From the NCBI GenBank assembly GCA_025531455.1, contig JAMYHL010000002.1, positions 930,001-994,000 of the forward strand: a DNA stretch of 64,000 nt, in the 5' to 3' direction. Origin of the DNA: Apiotrichum sp. Y4204 (lineage: Eukaryota > Basidiomycota > Tremellomycetes > Trichosporonales > Trichosporonaceae). A program made the translations under genes and the position numbers. The notes below the pieces were generated by a model, which saw only the letters and a program-made list of their open reading frames with translations, made no database searches and was not told the DNA's origin. Shown piece by piece: positions 12,301 to 23,191 of the stretch. Within the stretch, counting starts at the first letter, position 1; each line of letters begins with the position of its first letter.

Positions 12301-13948
12301 AAACGACAGCAGAAAGAGCAACAAGAAACGGAACGGTCGTCACGCGAGATCCAGGTCATTGGCCTTCTCATGCTTCTCCTCTCATGTAAATCGGTAATCT
12401 CTGTTTGTCGCCGCAAACAAACCCCCAGAAACAAGCCTATCGGGCGATCCATGACGAGAGAATGAGCGGAGCGAACAGATCACCTGCCCTGTGCTGCCTA
12501 GCGTACAAGTCTTACCACTGCCGTCAAGCTTTGGGTTTCAAGTCGACGGCTCGCATAAGCTCACGTCTTCATGAGCAGGTCCGCAGGACGCCGCCCGACA
12601 GAGTTTGCTGCCAGCTCGTTGCGGAAGTTTTCCCGGGAGACTAGTCGCCTCCAGTGCCTTGATCTACAACGGAGACAGTGCACATCTGTCCCCGACCGCT
12701 GTCCACTCGATCCACACTTCGTACTTCCATGTATGTGTGTGTACTCTGCTCTCGGAGGGACTTTGTGTTCATGTTTGTGGCATCCTGACCTGGTTGCTGG
12801 GTTGCCATCGCGCTCGTTTCATGTTTGATGCGCCCGGCGGGCCATTCACACAAGCGCTCACCGAGCTCACGGCACATCCCATCCCACAGGCCCGTCCCCT
12901 GTCGTAAGGCGTTGACACTCCCACACGACAGAGGACATTACGGCCTCTGTACTGTACACACATACGGAGAATTTCGGAGCGGCTGGAGCTACGACGTCGG
13001 CGTTCCCGGTACGGCTATGGGATGTTGGGATGCTCTTGAAAAGTGGCACTCGGGGGTGTGCAATAAACATTGATGGCGATCTGGCAGCATCAGCCACATC
13101 TTCAAGGACTTGCGGATTGTCGATCTTTTCCGTCCGTGCACTGTGATTTTCATGATGTATGGATTACGTGGTATTACTTTGTAGCAGGTCTATGAGTCTA
13201 TGTGTCAATGAGTCTATGAGTCTACAGAGGGACGCCTAGGAGCCCATAGACATCCTCGCGTCATTCCATACCCACTACTGGTACACAGGCTTTGCTTACA
13301 GATAGCTAAAGTGTCGAAAAGACCTGCATCTATTCACACCACACAAAGGGTTTCGTTGCAGTCAAACAGCGTACTGTACCAACGTCAGCCAGCAAAACAC
13401 AGCGGGAGACCCGGCGCAATATAGCGCAATCTGCGCAATATCATCCTCGATGTAACGGGCCATGCGATTATCGCGTGCGTTACATCTCCATTATCTCCGT
13501 TCCGTTGAAACCGCACGGCTCGAGGGCCACAGGAATTCCGTACCGTCCGGACCCGCCCAGTGCCTGCCTCCCCGAGCCTGGGGTCCAGGCCGACGGCCAA
13601 CGTCTTGGCCACTGTTGGTATGTTGGTACCAGCCCAAGCCCCATCAGACCTCAGCAACCCTCGAAGGATTACCGCGCACGCGTCGCGATGCAGCGCCGAC
13701 CAGGAAGCACGGTACTCTGCATGTAGCGTGGGTTCGGGCACGGGCACACATATCGGTCGGGCGTGATGATAAGATGGATGGTGGATTTGGGGCGGATTTG
13801 GGAGATTTGGGAAGCAATGACGATTGTTCGGCGAATTTATGCCGCCCCCGAAGTTACGCTCCTGATAAACGCTGATACTGTATGTACATATCCCTGATTG
13901 CCTGGTTGATCGCGTCGCCACTCATCTCCTCCCATCTCACGCAGCACC
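9332..13948. other. Intergenic DNA with no supportable gene
   Basis: About 4.6 kb without a frame showing a known domain, signal peptide or convincing splice pattern. It includes a short CTGT run near 9836-9851 and loosely repeated GAGTCTATG words at about 13190-13225. Most longer frames begin at non-ATG codons or are mirrored on the other strand. The last few hundred bases should contain the promoter of the flavoprotein gene at 13949. Confidence 0.5.
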
Positions 13949-15383
13949 ATGACGAGAGAGACAAAGAACATTGTCGTTGTCGGCGGTACGTCTCTCAAAA
14001 GCTTGGAAGCTTGGAAACACACTGACGAGCAGCATCGTTTGCAGGACACAGCGTCGTCAACCACCTCGCGGGCAGCATCTCGGACGAATACCGTATCCTC
14101 CTTGTGGACCGCAGCGAGTTTTCACTGCACATTCCGGGGATCGTGCGGGCGTGTGTCGTCCCTGGTGAGTTCTGAGACTGCCCGTGCCGGGCGTGGCTTG
14201 GTCGGCGGCTGTGTGTCGCGCACCGCGACGCACACATTTGACCAACTCTGAGACACTCGACGACTCGACGAAGCTCACGAACTGACCGCTAGGCTGGGAG
14301 GACAAAAACCTCACCGTCAAACTCACCGACGATGTCATCTTCCCGCGCGGGAGCCGGCACCGCGTCATTGCGCCAAACGCCGTCGTCGAGCTGAAGCGGT
14401 CGTCAATCATCCTCGAGAAGGAATTCGAAGGCAGCAATGAGGTCTTCTTCGAGGTACATATCCCGCTTGTTTCCCACTGACGCCAGAAATGCATTCTCGC
14501 TCTCGGGGCACTGCAGGCCGAGCCGATGCGCCCGCGGCCTGGCGCGACCGACGCAGAGTTCAAGGCCATGCTGCGCGACATGCAGGCCGGGTTCGCGGCG
14601 GCCTCGAGCATCCTGATCGTGGGCGGGGGTTCTGTCGGCATCGAGGTGGCCGGCGAGCTCTCGACGCAGTACCCGGAGAAGAAGGTGACGATCGTGCACA
14701 CGGAAGAAGGGTTACTTCACCCAGTCGCGGGCGCGGCGGACACGACGGCCTACGTCCCCCCGCCTACGGACCCGCGGATCGGAGACAGCCTTATGAAGCA
14801 GCTTCGCGAGCGCGGCGTCGATGTGCGCCTCAACACGCGCGCCGAGCTCGGAGAGGGACAGCGCGGCGCCCTCGGCAGCCTGCAGTCCATCCCGCTCGCG
14901 AGCGGCGAGCACGTTGACGCAGACTACATTTTCGTCTCGATCGGGAACAAGCCCAACTCGGGGCTCGTCGCTGCCGCGGACCCCGGCGCGCTCACTTCGA
15001 ACGGGTACGTCGTCGTCGACGACAGGTTCCGCGTCGTCCCCGGATCAGCCTCGAGTCTGCTCGCAGGCGAGTACTATGCGCTCGGGGACGTTGCGGACGT
15101 CAAGTCGTGGAAGACGTGTGTGGCTGCCCTGGCGGAGGGGGGCGCGCTCGGCGGGATCATTGTCGCGGAGCTCCGCGGCCAACAGCCAAAGGCGTACACC
15201 CCGCCAGAGCTCGCGCCGTTGCTCGTCACTCTCGGGACTAAAGGCGGGGCGGGGCAGGTGCCTGTGCCCCTCTGGGGCCTCGTCAGTGCCCCCGGCTTTG
15301 TTGTCGGTATGAAGAATAAGGATCTTTTCATCGGGCGGGCGTTTCTCAGCCGATTCCGTGGGGCGCAGAAGATTCCCTCGTAG
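13949..15383 (+). CDS. AMID/FSP1-like FAD-dependent NAD(P)H oxidoreductase
   Basis: Exons 13949-13985, 14033-14164, 14293-14453 and 14487-15383 give 408 aa. The first Rossmann motif reads VVVGASFAGHSVVNHL, which appears only if the first intron ends at 14032 (CAGCAT); the next AG, at 14044, would delete part of it. A second dinucleotide fold, IVGGGSVGIEVAGEL, lies about residue 145 and should bind the pyridine nucleotide; SIGNKPN and YALGDVAD are the usual C-terminal FAD-contact segments. Length and motifs fit the AIF/AMID family of pyridine nucleotide-disulfide-type oxidoreductases, which pass electrons from NAD(P)H to quinones. No targeting peptide or membrane segment was seen. It converges on the alcohol oxidase gene, with stops 228 bp apart. 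Confidence 0.88.
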
Positions 15384-15611
15384 AGCTCCGTGCCGGTACT
15401 CATGTAGAAACACTTCCCAGGTCTTGAGACGGAAACCAGATTGTTAGAGCATTATAGAGCCGCAATGCAACGACTACGCCAGGCGCGTGTGCATCCGGGC
15501 GTTTCATGGGATATACAAATTCACGTCGCATCACATAAACCACGGGGGTATGCCCATCCACAAGCACCATAATCGTCCCACTTCTGACCTTGCTATTCTG
15601 ACCACTTTCCC

Positions 15612-17716
15612 TCAGAGCTTGGCAGCGACATTCTCGCTCGGGTTGCGGATCTCGTCAATGGCGCCACGCACAATCTTGCGGGCGAGGGCCATGGTCGTGA
15701 TCATGGGGTTGACGCCGGATGCCGAGGGCAGCGCGGACGCGTCCGCGAGGTAGAGGTTGCTGACGCCGTACACCTTGCCGTCGGGATCACATACGCCAGC
15801 CGAGGCGGAGGCCGCCATGCGGTTCGAGGCCATCTGGTGTGCCGAGCCGTACTGCGCGGGCGGGGAGGCCTCGACGGCCTTGCACCACGCGTCAAAGTCA
15901 TCGCCCTTTTTCCACGGCTTGACGCCGCGCGCAGCGACGATAATCTCCTCCGCGCCCATAACCTTCATGCACTCCGCTCCAAGGATCGTGCCCTGCACGA
16001 CGGAACGCCTGTCGAGCGATGAAACAGTGTAGTGCACGACGGGCTCGCCGCGCTTGTCGATCACCACCGTGCCGGGGTACTTGTCGCGGGCGATGGCGAT
16101 GAGACCAGCCATGTGCGATTGCTTTGCGATGCGGGCCTTGTGCTCTGCGCCACCGACCCACTGCAAGAGGGACATGCTGACGGCGGGCTGCATGACGCCC
16201 GTCTCGACGCGGACGCCGTGGCCCGACGGATGGAGGTTCGCCAGCTCGCCGACCACGGAAGTGAGGATCTGGCCGTCGGCAGGGTACGTGCGCTGCGGGA
16301 AGACGGCGTGGACGTAGTTTGTCGGGTGGAGGAAGAGGCTTGCGCCGATGCGCGGGTTGTTGATTTTGGAACGGAGGAGGAGAGCCGGGGACTCGATCGA
16401 GCCGCCGCAGACGAACACGAGGTCGGCATTGAGAGTCACCTCGCCCTCTGGAGTGCGCACAACGACACCCTCGGCCTTCTTGTCCTCTGAGATGGCGATG
16501 CGGCGGACATCGACGCCAGTGATAAACTGGACGCCGTTGCGCGCCGCGTCGATCAGCCACGAGTGAGGACCGCCCTTCTTGCCGCCTGAACGGCAGCCGT
16601 TCGCGCAGTCGTGGTTGCACAGGTGAGCTGCGCCGCCATTGTTCTGCCACACGGGAGCATGCTGGTATCCCAGGCGGCGGGCGCCTTCGAGCAGGAGCTG
16701 GTTCTGGATGCTCTGCGAGGTCGGCGGTGACACGCCCATGTACTGCCAGACGGCGTCGAGGTCGGCCTGGAACTCCTGGGACTTGAAGTACGGCAGCTTG
16801 TGCGTCTCGGCCCAGTCCTTGCGTACAGAGGCCGGGGGCTGGCGTGAGTGAGAGCCACAAGACAGTCACGTACCTGCAGGCAGGCAGCCCAGTTCACTGC
16901 GGACCCGCCACCAAACGTCGCGCCGGCGATGAGGGCCATGTCGCCATAATCAGTGGTTAGGAATGCGCCGCCGAGGTACATCTTGCGGAGCGCCTCGTGC
17001 TCGTTGGGGGCATCACCCGTAAGGCTCTCATGCTGGCCCTTCTCAAGCACAAGGACCTTGAAACCAGCATCGGAGAGCTCCTTGGCGACAACGCCGCCGC
17101 CCGAGCCAGATCCGACAATAATGGCGTCAAACTTTTCATTCTGCACATCCGCAATGGTCGTAAAGGAAAAGTCCCAGTGTGAATCCCACGGCTCCGTCTC
17201 CACCGGGGTATTGAGCATTGCCCTGCGCACGACCGACGAGGAACGGAGATACGCCATGACGCAGAGCTTGGTGAGCGAGTCGTATATGCGCCTGATTGTT
17301 GGGATGCGGGACATTTTCCACGAGAGGAGCATCTGCTCGCGCACCTTGAGCGGCTGCTGGTGGAACGGCGTCCAGCTCTGGGCGAGCGCAATCATCGCAA
17401 AGCGCGATCTGGGAGTAAGCCCCACCCTTCACCGTTCACCCTTCATCACATACCGGAACAGCCCGAGGACCTGCTTGAGCTCGGCGACCTTGTCGGGGGA
17501 GAGGGCGGCGGGGAGGGCCTCGGTGATGAGCTCGCGAAATTCTGGGACGGACGACGGCGTCTCCTCTGCAAACGCTGCGATGGCCTCGGCATCCACGTCC
17601 GTCGCGAGCGACGGCGCGAGCCGCACGAGCTTCTCGGGCGTCATGGCCGGGAGGACCGTGTCCGCGAACGCGAGCAGCGTCTCGATCTCGTCCCTTGTGA
17701 GTGCGCGCTTGGGCAT
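15612..17716 (-). CDS. Long-chain fatty alcohol oxidase (GMC-type flavoprotein), peroxisomal
   Basis: Exons 17716-17454, 17408-16874 and 16838-15612 give 674 aa, the usual size for fungal long-chain alcohol oxidases. The FAD-binding motif IIVGSGSGGGVVAKEL, the family motif GGSAVNWAACLQ (split exactly at the second intron) and the C-terminal GVNPMITTMALARKI segment are all present. The enzyme oxidises long-chain alcohols to aldehydes with O2, producing H2O2, in omega-oxidation and wax or alkane use. The protein ends in AKL, a PTS1-type tripeptide, so peroxisomal import is expected. A TATATA box lies 75 bp upstream of the ATG. Start choice is clear: MPKRALTRDEIETL opens the conserved N-terminal helical region. 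Confidence 0.92.
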
Positions 17717-18446
17717 GGCGGGGGCGAATGGGGGAAAAGGATGGTGCTGGGATAGCGCCTTGTGGGGCGTCAGTGGACGGGATCCTGGACTATATAGCGG
17801 GACGTGCCGGAGCCGGTACTGGGTCAATGCTTGGACGTGTCTAGGACGTTGGGAGAGGTAGGACACTTGATACAGGACGCCATCTGTTGGACCATTCCAA
17901 GTGTTCCATGGAGGATGGGCGATGGGGATGGTGCCCCATGCTGGACGACGCCACCAAACCCCGGATAAGAATTGTGGTCCCTTGCCGGCATCGCAGCAAG
18001 CCGAAAAAACGGGTTGCCATCCAAAGTCCAGTCGCCGAGGTCGGGCAGGATGACCGCGTCATGGTGGACTTTGAACAGCTCTCCGCCTCGAATAATGTCG
18101 TAGTTCTGGCTTTGTGCAACGCGCGCAACGCGATCATGCGGAAATAGAAACGCGGCTCGCACCAGTGCGTTGGAGCTTGGAATGATCTCCGCGATGTTTG
18201 GGATGTTGGCAGATCGGAGTGTGGCATTCGACGAACCGCTTCAAAACCTGGGTTCAAACCCTCCAGACGCGGTCAGTCTCTCCGCACAACGCTCAATAAA
18301 TGTGCCCTGCTCCAAACCTCACGGGGAACAATATTCATGTATGAGATAAAGAGTGACAATGATATTACAAGGAAACGGAGGGGGGTCTACAGTAGGGGTA
18401 ATTGTTCGTGTCTAGATTCTCTAGATGGGATCTGGCGATATGCCAA
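17717..18446. other. Alcohol oxidase promoter and 3' flank of the secreted protein gene
   Basis: No gene was recognised. Frames at 17824-18257 on minus lack domains and are not supported by splice signals. It contains the TATA box of the alcohol oxidase gene. Confidence 0.5.
17791..17796 (-). promoter_or_regulatory. TATA box of the alcohol oxidase gene
   Basis: TATATA inside CTATATAG, about 75 bp upstream of the ATG at 17716. The spacing suits a short leader. Confidence 0.6.
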
Positions 18447-19181
18447 TTAAGCCTTGGGGCAGAGGTTGTTCAGGATCGGACCCTTGTACTTGAGGGCGTC
18501 GTCGTTCTTGGTGACACGGGCGATGCAGTCGTAGCACTTGTTCACCTCCTCCTCCTTGCCGCAGTGGGCCATGCACCCGTGGCCCTTGGCGCCGTTACCG
18601 AAGCAGTCATTCTGGTAGGACTTGAAGGCCGAGCACTCGGCGGCGCACTCGTCGGGGGTCTGGAGGCTGGCGATGGCCTGGGCGTCTGGAGTGGGCTGAG
18701 CGGCGGCGTCGGTAGTGCGGGTTACGACGGTCGAGGTGCTCGCAGTGGAAGCAGCCTGGCTAGCCTCCGACGAGCCGGAAGTTTGCGGGGTATCCTGAGA
18801 GCCCGTCTCCTTGGGCTTGCACTTGGTCGGGGGCGTGGTCGTGGCCGTGGCGTCGCCAAAGACCTCGTTGCCGTACTTGTTGCACACCTGGTCGGGGCCG
18901 ATGAGCTCGCGGGCGGCCTCGTTGCCGTTGTCTGCGATACACCCGTAGCACTTGTTAAAGTCGTCGTTGTAGAGACAGTAGCCCATGCACTCGTCGGTGG
19001 TGGAGCGCAGGCCGCCGTCGAGGAGGCACTCGCGGCGGAACTCTGTAAACCACGAGCAGGCCTTGAGGCATTCCTTGGGGACCTCGAGGGTGTGCAGCGA
19101 CGGAGGCATGCGGGGCTCCAGCTGGGGGATGACCGCTGCCGAGGCGAGCGTCGTGAAGAGGGAGAAGAGGGCGGCACGCAT
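18447..19181 (-). CDS. Secreted protein with a duplicated eight-cysteine unit
   Basis: A single exon encodes 244 aa. A signal peptide (MRAALFSLFTTLASAA) is followed by two copies of a cysteine unit joined by a Ser/Thr/Ala-rich linker of about 60 residues. Both copies follow C-x3-C-x9-C-x(9-12)-C-x3-C-x8-C-x2-C-x(18-21)-C and share NKCY(G/D)CIA and (D/E)ECxxxC words. This spacing differs from the CFEM pattern, and I do not recognise the family. There is no GPI signal at the C-terminus (ends NNLCPKA), so release into the medium or wall trapping by disulfides is likely. A TATAAA lies about 138 bp upstream of the ATG. Function unknown. Confidence 0.85.
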   Translation of the reverse strand: MRAALFSLFTTLASAAVIPQLEPRMPPSLHTLEVPKECLKACSWFTEFRRECLLDGGLRSTTDECMGYCLYNDDFNKCYGCIADNGNEAARELIGPDQVCNKYGNEVFGDATATTTPPTKCKPKETGSQDTPQTSGSSEASQAASTASTSTVVTRTTDAAAQPTPDAQAIASLQTPDECAAECSAFKSYQNDCFGNGAKGHGCMAHCGKEEEVNKCYDCIARVTKNDDALKYKGPILNNLCPKA

Positions 19182-21251
19182 TATGGAAGATGGGAGGGGA
19201 GATGGGATATTAGAGCTAGGGCAGGAGATGTAGTTGGGATGGTGAAGTCGGAGGGGACTGTATGAGATGGGGAGGCTGTTGTTGATGGGGACGACAAAGA
19301 CACAAAGATCTGCTCGTCTTTATACCTGTCCGACGTCGCACCTGTTGTCGGCGAGTCATCTCCTCTACGCCAGACGAGCAGAGAATGATAGGCCGCGACG
19401 GCGTCGCGTCGCGGTGCATCCTGCGACGATGTTGCGCAGCTTTCGAAAGGTCTTGTTCGAGACTGTCAGGCAGTGTACAGCTATCGCTGGACCGGTGTTT
19501 CTCCACTTGTGCGACGTCACTCCAGAGCCAAAGACTTTACTGCATCTCCTAATCCTGAATTCCTGGTACATCAGCTCTGCACCCGGCCCCGGCCCGGAGG
19601 CGGTGGAAAGGCCAGCAAGCTCTCGAACCGAGGGGTCCACCGCCCCATCCCCTCCAGTCGGAGGCTTACCGTTCTGGAAACGGTGATTAAACCAGATCTC
19701 CACCCGGGCAGAAGGCACCGATGCACCGAACCCGCGGTTTTGCGCGCACAGAAGGGGGGGACAGAGCCAGAGATCCCCCTTCCCAGGGTGTGTGGAGATT
19801 GCGGTGGTCGGCAACGTAATGGATCTCTCCGTCCCTGCGTCCCTGTTGGCCGATACACGAGGCACAAGGCCCTGCCACAGCTTGTATCAGCTAGCTATCA
19901 GCTCGCCGAACGATGGGAAACGCAATTCTGGCGGCACCTGCGGGCTGGGGATCCAGCTGTAACCATGCCTTTAACGCTCGCCGTTGCTTTTCCCAGCTGC
20001 AGGCTGTCACCTGCCAAGGCAGCGCTTCTGAGTTTGTGCCTCCAATAGCCTGCCCAGCTCTTGGCCTTATTCCAAAGCCTGGCCTATCCCCACCTTGAGC
20101 CTCGTTTCGACTGCACCGCGCATTCTGGCGCAGAGGATGAGGCGGTCCACGCACATCAGTTATGCTCCAGAATCACCGCCACACTCCGCCCGTAGGTTTA
20201 ATCTCACCATCATCAAGTCCTAGCCATCATGAAATGAATCCGGATTAGCCGCTCGGACATCTCTCGAAATATCGAGATGCCCGGAAACTATGAATCGGAG
20301 CCCGGCAGCGCCGGTCGTCGGACCGTTCTCTGCGAGGGTTTAATCATTGATCACTCGTAGTCTTCGGACCGCCCGAAATGAAGACACGGCCTGTGCTGTC
20401 GGTCCGCTCACCGGTAAACCCGTGTCCTGGGGGTATACAATGGGGCAGACGGTTGCGTGATTCCGGCGTACGGCGTACGCCAGCAGCTGCGGTCAGAATC
20501 AGCTCACGGCGACTTCGAAGATGTTTGTGCGGAGTATTGCGATAACCAGATCCGGACGGTGACTCGGGACATTCCCACATGGACTGTACGCTGAATGGCA
20601 TCGTCTCTCATGCTTAGATCTTCCGCCGAAGACGAGGCGATGTGCACCACGCTGCAATGGTTGGAGTCGATCTGGACGGGTTTACAGCAGTGTGTCGGTC
20701 TTCCTGAGATCCAGCTACAGGAACCGAGAGGCGAACTGATCTGGAAACGAGGACAGACATGCCACACGCCTGCAACCCACAACCACACCTGGTGGGCTCA
20801 CTCGACGTCACCGCCACTCAGAGTCTCGTCAACCAGCTCGTGCGTTGCTCATGGAGTACGTCTTTGCCCAGAAGTAGCGATCAGTCAGGAACACGATGGA
20901 ACCCGGGGCGACTGACACACATCCGTCTCCGAATGTGCCATCGGTTCACCAGTGTCCGACGTCCAGATCCAGTATACATCTCACCGCCCGTATGTACAGT
21001 AGAATATCAAAACACCGTCGGCGCGGCCACATCCCAGAGCTGACCACGCAGATCAATCTGGGATCCGTGTCCGAGAGGCACGAGTCCGCGGCGCGCGGCG
21101 GCATGCGCGGCGGGTGATGGCTTGAAACTGTCGCGTTGCGGAAAGGATACGTAGATCTTCAGTGTACACGTAGTGGCGCTTGTTGATTTTCAATCGATTT
21201 CGAGGAAAGCTGCTGCGCGCTGTCGCTTGTTGTTGTTGTGTTGTGGGTCGC
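19182..21251. other. Intergenic DNA, no gene seen
   Basis: It contains the upstream region of the secreted protein gene (TATA at 19319-19324) and the 3' flank of the small gene ending at 21252. No domain, tRNA or repeat of note was found. Confidence 0.5.
19319..19324 (-). promoter_or_regulatory. Possible TATA box of the eight-cysteine protein gene
   Basis: TATAAA on the minus strand, about 138 bp upstream of the ATG at 19181. Confidence 0.4.
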
Positions 21252-21578
21252 TCAGTGCTGTTGTTGCTGCCCCTCTTCGTTGTGCGCGGTCTCGCTAGCC
21301 CCCGACTGCGACGCATCGCCACTGGTATTCGCGGGGTTGGTGGCCGCGGTGTTCGAAGTACTCGCGGGGTCCGAGGACTTGTCGGTGCCCGACGCCGTAT
21401 CCGTGCTCGGCCCAGCGGTCTGCTCCCCCTTCTTTGGCTTCAGCTTCATGCCCTCAAAGAAGTCCGGCTCATTCGGGTCGGCGTATATAAAGTCGGAGAT
21501 CATCTGCGACTCGCTGGTTTTCGAACGGTTTTGTGGTGGCCCCGAGGGTTTCGAGCTGCCGGGTGTTTTCTTGCTCAT
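21252..21578 (-). CDS. Small hydrophilic protein of unknown function
   Basis: An uninterrupted frame of 108 aa starts at an ATG in good context (CAACCATGAGC). The first 60 residues mix charged and aromatic residues (SDFIYADPNEPDFFEGMKLK); the rest is Ser/Thr/Ala/Gly-rich and ends in an acidic Glu/Gln tail. There is no signal peptide, membrane segment or cysteine. GC-rich codon use resembles neighbouring genes and contrasts with the flanking DNA, which supports coding. I do not recognise a family; it could be intrinsically disordered. Confidence 0.5.
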   Translation of the reverse strand: MSKKTPGSSKPSGPPQNRSKTSESQMISDFIYADPNEPDFFEGMKLKPKKGEQTAGPSTDTASGTDKSSDPASTSNTAATNPANTSGDASQSGASETAHNEEGQQQQH

Positions 21579-23191
21579 GGTTGTTTGTAGGTCGACTGAA
21601 GGAACAATGGAGAGACACTACTGTCCCTCTGGAACCTCTTAAGTACTGTGAGACTGCGGCATGATGGAGTGGCGTGCACGCTCCAACGACTCATTTCCTT
21701 GCAAGTCGACAGGTGACATTGTTCTCGGAGCTTATTTCGATGAATCGACTCGACAATCCACATTAATCGACAACCCACACGTCATGACCATGCGAACCAT
21801 ACAACGTTACCGCCTCATCGTCGTGTGTAGCATTAAAGACACATGGCATGTGAACTAATAGTTTAAAACATTGACCAGACGGCAAAGCTGCAACCATAGC
21901 CTAAACCGAGATATGAGTTGCCAGGCCGGACAGGCTTGACAGGCCTGACAGGTACACTTCCGACGACCCGACAGGAAGCGGACCACACCGCTTTACTTGC
22001 GAAGCTTCGGTCGTCTCGGCGACCATCGTCACGCAACAGTGCACTGTGCGATGCATTTTGGGAGACTGATTGCACCTGACACTTGTATAAAGTGCGACTG
22101 CTGTAGGCGCTGTGATGCAAAGCGCACCGGCATGGCTTCAGAGCGGGTTCAAAACGTCGTTTGTTTCCTTGAGACGGAGCAACAATATCGCCCGTTTTGA
22201 TCTAACGCCAAGAGGCGCCTGTCCGTTACTGTCACGGTACGAATGGTCGGTCCTGGAAACACTCAGATTTTTACACAAAACAAGCTAGTTCAGTTCCGGT
22301 CGACCGCGACAATTATACAATTGTACAGTTACAGATTACAGCACGTACGTGCACGCTAACGCCCTGCTGAAACGCGTAAAACGTTACGCTCCGTGTCAAA
22401 CCGGTCTCAAACTTGGAAACCGTGGTCTGCTCTTTGGCCAATCTCAGGTCCTTCAGCGGCCTCACACAAAAACAAAAATCTCTGTCGATCTCCTGCCTCG
22501 GCTTCCGTCTACACGCATGGCCTATGAAGCAATGGAGAGCGTGGCAGGTAGATACTAGTCTGAACATACTCATTTGGCCAAGGATATCCGATAATCTTGA
22601 TGATTGAAAACTGAGGCTGAGAATTCTATGAACCGCCAGGGTACAGTATAGACAGAGATTACGGTCGGCCCCATTCAAGTCGTTCCCCACCCAGTTTTCA
22701 CGCATCTCGTTCATCAAATGTGGCTGTAGGTCGACTCGTAGACAGCATAGGAACTGGAATTTCGTTTTCTCAACAGGTCTTCTCCGCTTTGGCCTTGCCA
22801 TGAACTACCGAGGCCGTGTACGATGCTCTGCGATATTTCAAAGTTGGTTTCCATGGGAAACGAGGCACTTTCATGGTTGCTCGGCACACCGTAGTGCATC
22901 TGTCGAGTTTCAGGCCGCTTTGAAGCTGTCACCTGACTACGAACACAGTTAGTACTCTCGTGTACTGGTACTGTGAGACTGAAAGACTGTCAGACTGAGA
23001 TTGGGCTGGCCTCAGCTGTCTTGGTGTACTGTACACACTACTCGTGCACTACAGCTGACGAACCTGTAGGCCGAGGCTGAGGGAACTGGAAAAAGGCGAT
23101 ACGAGCAGAAGACTATATAAAATGCACCGTGCTTTACTGACTTGATTTATGACTTACAACTGCCGACCCGACCAACACATACTGTACCAAC
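21579..23191. other. Divergent promoter region, no gene seen
   Basis: Lower-GC DNA between the small minus-strand gene and the plus-strand secreted protein gene. A 162-codon minus frame (22313-22801) starts at ATG but has no recognisable feature. A TATA box for the plus-strand gene is at 23114. Confidence 0.5.
23114..23121 (+). promoter_or_regulatory. TATA box of the secreted protein gene at 23192
   Basis: TATATAAA, 71-78 bp upstream of the chosen ATG. A transcript starting about 30 bp downstream would place an out-of-frame ATG (23149) near its 5' end. Confidence 0.65.

Noticed and set aside
13385..13921. 178-codon minus-strand frame upstream of the flavoprotein
   Set aside because: It starts at GTG, has no domain, and sits in the promoter of a well-supported gene.
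18235..18285. GGGTTCAAACCC-like T arm
   Set aside because: T stem pairs poorly and no acceptor or anticodon arm could be built on either strand.
22313..22801. 162-codon minus-strand frame starting at ATG (MARPKRRRPVEK)
   Set aside because: Longer than expected by chance in this lower-GC stretch, but no domain, signal or splice-supported extension was seen. A transcript or orthologue would revive it.
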